Shown here: one piece after another, positions 59,273-64,000 of the stretch
How the letters are laid out: each line of letters starts with the position of its first letter
How positions within the stretch are numbered: position 1 is the stretch's first letter
Assembly (NCBI GenBank): GCA_031553765.1
Contig: JAVBKY010000003.1
Coordinates: forward strand, 310,001-374,000
Origin: JAITMY01 sp031553765
GTDB taxonomy: Bacteria; Bacteroidota; Bacteroidia; Bacteroidales; UBA932
Direction: 5' to 3'
DNA: 64,000 bases
Notes under the pieces: generated by a model
Seen by the model: the letters and a program-made list of their open reading frames with translations, nothing else
Databases searched by the model: none
Told to the model about the DNA's origin: nothing
Program-made: the position numbers and the translations under genes

Positions 59273-61186
59273 ATGGAATTTTCTCTTTTAATCATCGCTC
59301 TCCCCCTACTTTTCTTCTTTATATTGGGATTAGGCGGAAGCAAAATGAGCCACCGCGTGGCAGGTATTCTGGGCACGCTGAGCATGGGTACGGCCGCGGT
59401 ACTGTCATACGTTACGGCAATACGCTACTTCTTCTTTGAAGGAAAGGTTGACGGCGTTTTTCAAAAAATAATGCCGTACAACGTAGAGTGGCTAAACTTT
59501 ACCGATAAACTGCACATTGACCTCGGCATACTGCTCGACCCTATTTCGGTAATGATGCTGGTGGTAATTACCACCGTGTCGCTCATGGTACATATTTACA
59601 GCTTGGCATACATGCACGGTGAAAAAGGATTTCAGCGCTACTACGCTTTTCTGTCGCTGTTCAGCTTCTCCATGCTGGGATTGGTTGTTGCAACCAACAT
59701 TTTCCAAATGTACATTTTCTGGGAGTTGGTGGGTGTTTCATCTTATTCACTCATTGGATTCTACTACACCAAGCCCTCGGCTGTTTCAGCTTCTAAAAAG
59801 GCATTTATCGTTACCCGCTTTGCCGACTTAGGCTTCCTCATTGGCATTCTCATTCTATCATACTACACAGGCACATTTGACTTCGGCTTGTTGACCGCCG
59901 ACCACGCAGGACTGGTGGTTAGCTCTACCGCCGGAGTTTCGTTCATGGGCGTATCTATCGCATCATGGGCTATGGCGCTTATATTTATGGGTGGTGCAGG
60001 TAAGTCGGCCATGTTCCCGCTGCACATTTGGTTGCCCGATGCCATGGAGGGTCCTACCCCCGTATCAGCATTGATTCACGCTGCAACCATGGTGGTAGCC
60101 GGTGTTTACTTGGTAGCCCGTCTGTTTGCGGTGTACTACTTTGCCGCACCCGATGTGCTTACCATGATTGCCTACATTGGTGCATTCACCGCATTATTTG
60201 CCGCCGTTATTGCTATTACGCAAACCGACATTAAGCGCGTGCTGGCGTTTTCTACCATTTCGCAAATTGCCTACATGATGGTAGCGCTGGGTGTTTCAGG
60301 CTACGGCGATCACGATGGCCTTGGCTACATGGCTTCCATGTTCCACCTGTTTACACACGCCTTCTTCAAGGCGCTGCTGTTCCTCGGTGCCGGTTCGGTA
60401 ATTCACGCCGTGCACAGCAACGAAATGGGCGATATGGGCGGCCTGCGCAAGTACATGCCTATTACCAACATTACGTTCCTTATAGCATGTCTTGCCATTG
60501 CGGGTATTCCCCCATTCTCCGGCTTCTTTAGTAAGGACGAAATTTTGGCAGCTGCTTTCCACCACGATAAGGTGTTGTTTGTTACCCTGTGGATTGTAGC
60601 AGGTCTTACCGCCTTTTACATGTTCCGCTTGTACTACAACATTTTCTGGGGTAAAGAAAAGACCTACGATGAGCACCACAAGCCGCATGAGTCACCGCTG
60701 GCCATGTCGCTTCCGCTGATATTTTTGGCTGTGCTGTCGTGCTGCACGGGTTTCATTCCCTTCTCAAAATTCATTAGCAGCGACAGCGCTCCGTTTGCTA
60801 CACACATTGAGATGAGCATTGCGTTCATTGGTGTACTGGTAGCATTGGTAGGTATTTTTGTTGCCACTAAGTTCTACATGCGCGGCAGCGATCGTGCGGA
60901 TAAAGTTGCCGCAAGGTTAGGCAAATTTTACACCGCTACGCTACACAAGTTCTACCTTGACGAGGTGTGGATGTTCATTACCAAGAGCGTTATTTTCAAG
61001 TATATATCAATGCCTATCGCGTGGTTTGACAAGCACGTAATTGACGGTTCTATGGACGGCCTGGGTTGGATTACCACACGCTCATCGGCAGCCATTAAAG
61101 TTATACAAAACGGTAAGGTGCAGTTCTACGCTTGGATATTTGTGCTGGGCACGTTCGCCATCACCATATGGGCACTCTTTTTATAA
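59273..61186 (+). CDS. nuoL: NADH-quinone oxidoreductase subunit L (antiporter-like proton pump)
   Basis: 637 residues with about 16 membrane helices and a C-terminal lateral helix. Key proton-path residues lie in FWELVGVSSYSLIGFYY (the conserved Glu), GAGKSAMFPLHIWLPDAMEGPTPVSALIHAATMVVAGVYL (Lys and His) and AFFKALLFLGAGSVIHAVH. The C-terminus (YTATLHKFYLDEVW...) is the long amphipathic helix. Full family length. Confidence 0.95.
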   Translation: MEFSLLIIALPLLFFFILGLGGSKMSHRVAGILGTLSMGTAAVLSYVTAIRYFFFEGKVDGVFQKIMPYNVEWLNFTDKLHIDLGILLDPISVMMLVVITTVSLMVHIYSLAYMHGEKGFQRYYAFLSLFSFSMLGLVVATNIFQMYIFWELVGVSSYSLIGFYYTKPSAVSASKKAFIVTRFADLGFLIGILILSYYTGTFDFGLLTADHAGLVVSSTAGVSFMGVSIASWAMALIFMGGAGKSAMFPLHIWLPDAMEGPTPVSALIHAATMVVAGVYLVARLFAVYYFAAPDVLTMIAYIGAFTALFAAVIAITQTDIKRVLAFSTISQIAYMMVALGVSGYGDHDGLGYMASMFHLFTHAFFKALLFLGAGSVIHAVHSNEMGDMGGLRKYMPITNITFLIACLAIAGIPPFSGFFSKDEILAAAFHHDKVLFVTLWIVAGLTAFYMFRLYYNIFWGKEKTYDEHHKPHESPLAMSLPLIFLAVLSCCTGFIPFSKFISSDSAPFATHIEMSIAFIGVLVALVGIFVATKFYMRGSDRADKVAARLGKFYTATLHKFYLDEVWMFITKSVIFKYISMPIAWFDKHVIDGSMDGLGWITTRSSAAIKVIQNGKVQFYAWIFVLGTFAITIWALFL

Positions 61187-61187
61187 T

Positions 61188-61270
61188 AATGATTAATGAT
61201 AAATGGTTAATGATAAATGATTGGTGGTCCGCATGTAGCGTATTTCATTAACAATTAACAATTAACAATT
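61188..61270. repeat. AATGATTAATGATAAATGGTTAATG / AATTGTTAATT mosaic before nuoM
   Basis: Words AATGATTAATGATAAAT on the left and CATTAACAATTAACAATTAAC on the right form a loose dyad around TGGTGGTCCGC. It fills the nuoL-nuoM gap and is the third relative of 34877-34945. Confidence 0.65.
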
Positions 61271-61275
61271 GAAGT

Positions 61276-62745
61276 ATGAATCTTCTTTCTCTTTTTCCGC
61301 TTGTTCCGCTCGTCGTGCTACTGCTGTTGTTTGTAGTGCGTGGCACCAACGCCATACGCACCCTCATGGTGACGGGAGCTTCAGTGCTAATGGCGCTAAC
61401 TGTTGTGCTGATAGTTCAGTTCATTCAGCAACGCGCTATTTCGTCCGACGAAATGCTGTTTGTGCAGGATATCGTGTGGTATCAGTCGCTCAACATTCAC
61501 TACACGGTGGGCGTTGACGGCATTTCGGTACTCATGCTTGCGCTGTCGTCCATCATTGTGTTTACGGGCATTTTCTCATCATGGAATATGCCGCGCGAAT
61601 ACTTCATGTGGTACTGCCTGCTGGCTATCGGCGTATATGGCTTCTTCATTACCATCGACTTGTTTGCGATGTTCCTGTTTTACGAAGTGGCGCTTATACC
61701 CATGTACCTGCTTATTGGCGTATGGGGTACGGGCAAAAAGGAGTACTCGGCCATGAAGCTTACGCTAATGCTTATGGCGGGTTCGGCATTCTTATTGGTA
61801 GGAATTTTAGGTATCTACTTTACCTCAGGTCACACCAGCATGAACTTGCTTAAGCTGACCGAGCAACACATCCCCATGATGCACCAGTACTGGATTTTCC
61901 CTGCTACCTTCTTGGGCTTTGGTGTTCTTGGCGCATTGTTCCCATTCCACACTTGGTCACCCGACGGTCACGCTTCAGCACCTACAGCGGTATCTATGTT
62001 GCACGCAGGTGTGCTTATGAAGCTGGGAGGATACGGTTGCTTCCGCGTAGCCATTAACCTTATGCCTGAAGCGGCACAGGAGTTATCGTGGATATTCCTT
62101 ATTTTGACAGGTATCAGCGTAGTGTACGGCGCATTCAGCGCAGTGGTACAAACCGACCTGAAGTACATCAACGCTTACTCATCAGTGAGCCACTGCGGCC
62201 TGGTATTATTTGCCATTTTGATGCTTAACCGTACCGCCATGACAGGCGCTGTGCTGCAAATGCTTTCACACGGCTTGATGACAGCATTATTCTTCGCCCT
62301 TATCGGCTTAATTTACGGTCGTACCCACACGCGTGATATTCGAGAAATGGGTGGGCTGATGAAGGTCATGCCGTTTGCCTCGGTCTGCTACGTAATAGCG
62401 GGTTTGGCTTCACTGGGCTTGCCGGGCTTGAGCGGTTTCATTGCCGAAATGACGGTGTTTGTGGGTTCATTCCAACATCCTGATATGTTCCACCGTGTGC
62501 TTACCATTTTGGCTTGCTGCTCGATTGTAATCACGGCAGTGTACATTCTGCGCACGGTTGGTAAAATACTTTACGGCCCCGTAATTGACGAGCACCACCT
62601 GCACCTTCCCGATGCCACATGGTACGAAAAGGTTTCTACCGTGGTACTGATTGTTTTCATTGCAGCGCTGGGTATGATTCCCTCGTTTGCTTCGGATATG
62701 ATTAGCGATAGCCTTGGAGCGGTAATTGCAAGATTAGGAATGTAA
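61276..62745 (+). CDS. nuoM: NADH-quinone oxidoreductase subunit M (antiporter-like proton pump)
   Basis: 489 residues with about 14 membrane helices. The conserved Glu lies in LFYEVALIPMYLLIGVWG, and the channel Lys/His residues in FHTWSPDGHASAPTAVSMLHAGVLMKLGGYGCFRVAI and SSVSHCGLVLFAI. The core ...SGFIAEMTVFVGSF is intact. The ATG at 61276 follows a palindromic AT-rich repeat. Confidence 0.95.
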   Translation: MNLLSLFPLVPLVVLLLLFVVRGTNAIRTLMVTGASVLMALTVVLIVQFIQQRAISSDEMLFVQDIVWYQSLNIHYTVGVDGISVLMLALSSIIVFTGIFSSWNMPREYFMWYCLLAIGVYGFFITIDLFAMFLFYEVALIPMYLLIGVWGTGKKEYSAMKLTLMLMAGSAFLLVGILGIYFTSGHTSMNLLKLTEQHIPMMHQYWIFPATFLGFGVLGALFPFHTWSPDGHASAPTAVSMLHAGVLMKLGGYGCFRVAINLMPEAAQELSWIFLILTGISVVYGAFSAVVQTDLKYINAYSSVSHCGLVLFAILMLNRTAMTGAVLQMLSHGLMTALFFALIGLIYGRTHTRDIREMGGLMKVMPFASVCYVIAGLASLGLPGLSGFIAEMTVFVGSFQHPDMFHRVLTILACCSIVITAVYILRTVGKILYGPVIDEHHLHLPDATWYEKVSTVVLIVFIAALGMIPSFASDMISDSLGAVIARLGM

Positions 62746-62746
62746 G

Positions 62747-62900
62747 CCTCTCCCCAACCCCTCTCCAAAAGAGAGGGGCTTTAGGGTTGTGGGTATTCAA
62801 ATATTTGTTTTTTGTAAATAAAAAAATAATCAGAGCCACAGGAAGCAGCCATAAGCGCTGGCAAGTCCTCCCTTTTGGGGAGGATTTAGGAGGGGCTTTT
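62747..62900. repeat. CCCCTCTCC and TCCTCCC hairpin pair between nuoM and nuoN
   Basis: CCCCTCTC/GAGAGGGG with loop CAAAA near 62758-62778, and TCCTCCC/GGGGAGGA around TTTT near 62866-62884, each followed by TTTAGG-type words. An A+T-rich middle separates them. They belong to the CCCCTCTCC family seen at 14495, 19035 and 39579. Confidence 0.7.
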
Positions 62901-62913
62901 AACTTTTAGAGAT

Positions 62914-64000
62914 ATGTCATTTTTCGCCGATTTTTTAACCATGAAGCAGGAAATAAGCCTGCTGGCGGTGTTTATTATTCTGCTGGTGTACGATATTTTC
63001 GGTTCGCCAAAATCCCGCAATGCATTTAATTTGGTAGCCTGCGTACTGTTTGGCATACACACCGCTGTAGGATTTTTGTGGAATGAGGAGGCCGTGGCTT
63101 TTGGCGGCATGTACGTAAACACACCCATCACCATTTTGATTAAAAATATCTTCAGCATCGGAGTGTTTTTAATCTTTTTGCAAAGCGAAAAATGGCTCAG
63201 CACAGCGCGCGAAAAGCAGGGCGAGTTTTACGTTATTACGTTAGCCACGCTGCTGGGTATGTACCTTATGGTTTCGGCGGGGAACTTCATGCTGCTTTAC
63301 ATTGGTATTGAAACAGCATCACTACCTATGGCATGTCTTGCTGCTTTTGACAAGTACAAAGAAAAATCGGCCGAGGCAGGTGCTAAGTTCATTCTTATGA
63401 CCGCGCTTTCGTCGGGCATTATGATGTTCGGTCTGTCGTACTTGTACGGCGCTACCGGCACCATGTACTTTACCGATATGCAACCGGCTCTGACAGCACA
63501 ACCTTTTACCATCATCGGGTTCATTTTCTTCTTTGTAGGACTAGCGTTTAAGATTGCCATCGTTCCCTTCCACATGTGGGCTGCCGACGTATACGAAGGT
63601 GCACCGACTACTGTTACCGCTTACTTGTCGGTAGTTTCAAAGGGTGCTGCGGTATTCGCACTAGTATTTACGCTGTGGCAAGTATTCGGCCCGCTGGCAC
63701 AAGTATGGTATCACCTGCTGTGGTGGCTGGCTGTGCTTACCATTGTGGTAGGTAACCTGTTCGCCATAGGGCAAAAGGATATTAAGCGATTTTTCGCTTT
63801 CTCGTCTATTTCGCAAGCCGGTTTTATTTTGCTTGGCGTATTAAGTGGAACGGCTCAAGGCATGACTGCTACGGTATATTTCGTGCTGGTGTACTTGTTC
63901 TCCAACCTTGCCGCATTCGGCGTAATTTCGGCGGTAGAAAACGGCAGCGGTCGTACTGACATTGCCGCTTATAATGGTCTTTATAAAACCAACCCCGCGC
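62914..64000 (+). CDS. nuoN: NADH-quinone oxidoreductase subunit N (3' end outside window)
   Basis: The frame from the ATG at 62914 stays open to the window end, giving 362 residues of an expected ~480. It begins MSFFADFLTMKQEISLLAVF. The antiporter-like core follows: the Glu in MLLYIGIETASLPMACLAAF, the Lys in FKIAIVPFHMWAADVYEGAPTTVTAYLSVVSKGAAVFAL, and IGQKDIKRFFAFSSISQAGFILLG. It closes the nuo order A-B-CD-H-I-J-K-L-M-N. Confidence 0.92.
   Translation, partial: MSFFADFLTMKQEISLLAVFIILLVYDIFGSPKSRNAFNLVACVLFGIHTAVGFLWNEEAVAFGGMYVNTPITILIKNIFSIGVFLIFLQSEKWLSTAREKQGEFYVITLATLLGMYLMVSAGNFMLLYIGIETASLPMACLAAFDKYKEKSAEAGAKFILMTALSSGIMMFGLSYLYGATGTMYFTDMQPALTAQPFTIIGFIFFFVGLAFKIAIVPFHMWAADVYEGAPTTVTAYLSVVSKGAAVFALVFTLWQVFGPLAQVWYHLLWWLAVLTIVVGNLFAIGQKDIKRFFAFSSISQAGFILLGVLSGTAQGMTATVYFVLVYLFSNLAAFGVISAVENGSGRTDIAAYNGLYKTNPA

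Overview
The window is one 64 kb stretch of a Bacteroidota chromosome, most likely Bacteroidales. The evidence is: a type IX secretion (T9SS) C-terminal sorting domain; an F-type ATPase operon in the order beta-epsilon-(small membrane protein)-a-c-b-delta-alpha-gamma, with a very short epsilon and an N-terminally extended subunit a; a fused NuoCD and no NuoEFG; a DUF5686/carboxypeptidase-regulatory-like outer-membrane protein; almost no Shine-Dalgarno sequences; and TAnnTTTG promoter-like boxes. Superoxide reductase, an orphan Na+-decarboxylase beta subunit and the NADH-module-less complex I fit an anaerobic or microaerophilic life. No phage, CRISPR or insertion-sequence transposase was seen.

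Layout. 1-4.7 kb (+): the end of a large repeat-containing T9SS surface protein, then a lipoprotein GH3 beta-glucosidase, ended by a perfect bidirectional terminator. 4.7-12 kb (-): the complete ATP synthase operon. 12-14.3 kb (-): a winged-helix protein and two outer-membrane-type proteins. 14.3-21.4 kb (-): a degenerate tRNA-like locus, then a TetR-TolC-MFP-RND efflux operon (transcribed tetR first) with five TGAAC-N4-GTTCA operator-like palindromes. 21.9-28.9 kb (+): AraC regulator, superoxide reductase, degenerate M23 protein, dxr, rseP, lepA. 29-32.8 kb (+): a class II Fic protein, sufE and a large secreted unknown. 33-38 kb (+): two-subunit transketolase, FGGY kinase and fucose-isomerase-like protein, probably one sugar-catabolic operon. 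38-40.7 kb (-): fused oligopeptide-type ABC ATPase and an ArgE-like deacetylase. 41.2-43.6 kb (+): UroD/MtaA-like protein and an ExuT-like MFS carrier. 43.9-47.2 kb: argB (-), divergent from a guanine-deaminase-like gene and a membrane-fused pseudo-deaminase, then homoserine dehydrogenase. 47.3-53.9 kb (+): dprA, a DUF5686 protein, two small proteins with oadB, and a DedA protein. 54-64 kb (+): nuoA-B-CD-H-I-J-K-L-M-N, with nuoN cut by the window end.

The features least explained by ordinary annotation are: (1) the membrane-anchored deaminase paralogue that lost both zinc cysteines; (2) the isomerase/kinase/split-transketolase operon, which has the architecture of a branched-pentose (apiose-type) pathway; (3) two ~384-bp hairpin-bounded non-coding elements sharing a 119-bp core; and (4) a very dense set of palindromic 'word-mosaic' repeats that fill most gaps longer than about 60 nt, even inside operons, and often run right up to the next start codon. 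Start codons were revised wherever a signal peptide, family N-terminus, operator position or non-ATG start made a shorter start more likely. All functions are inferred from sequence reading; no database search was run.
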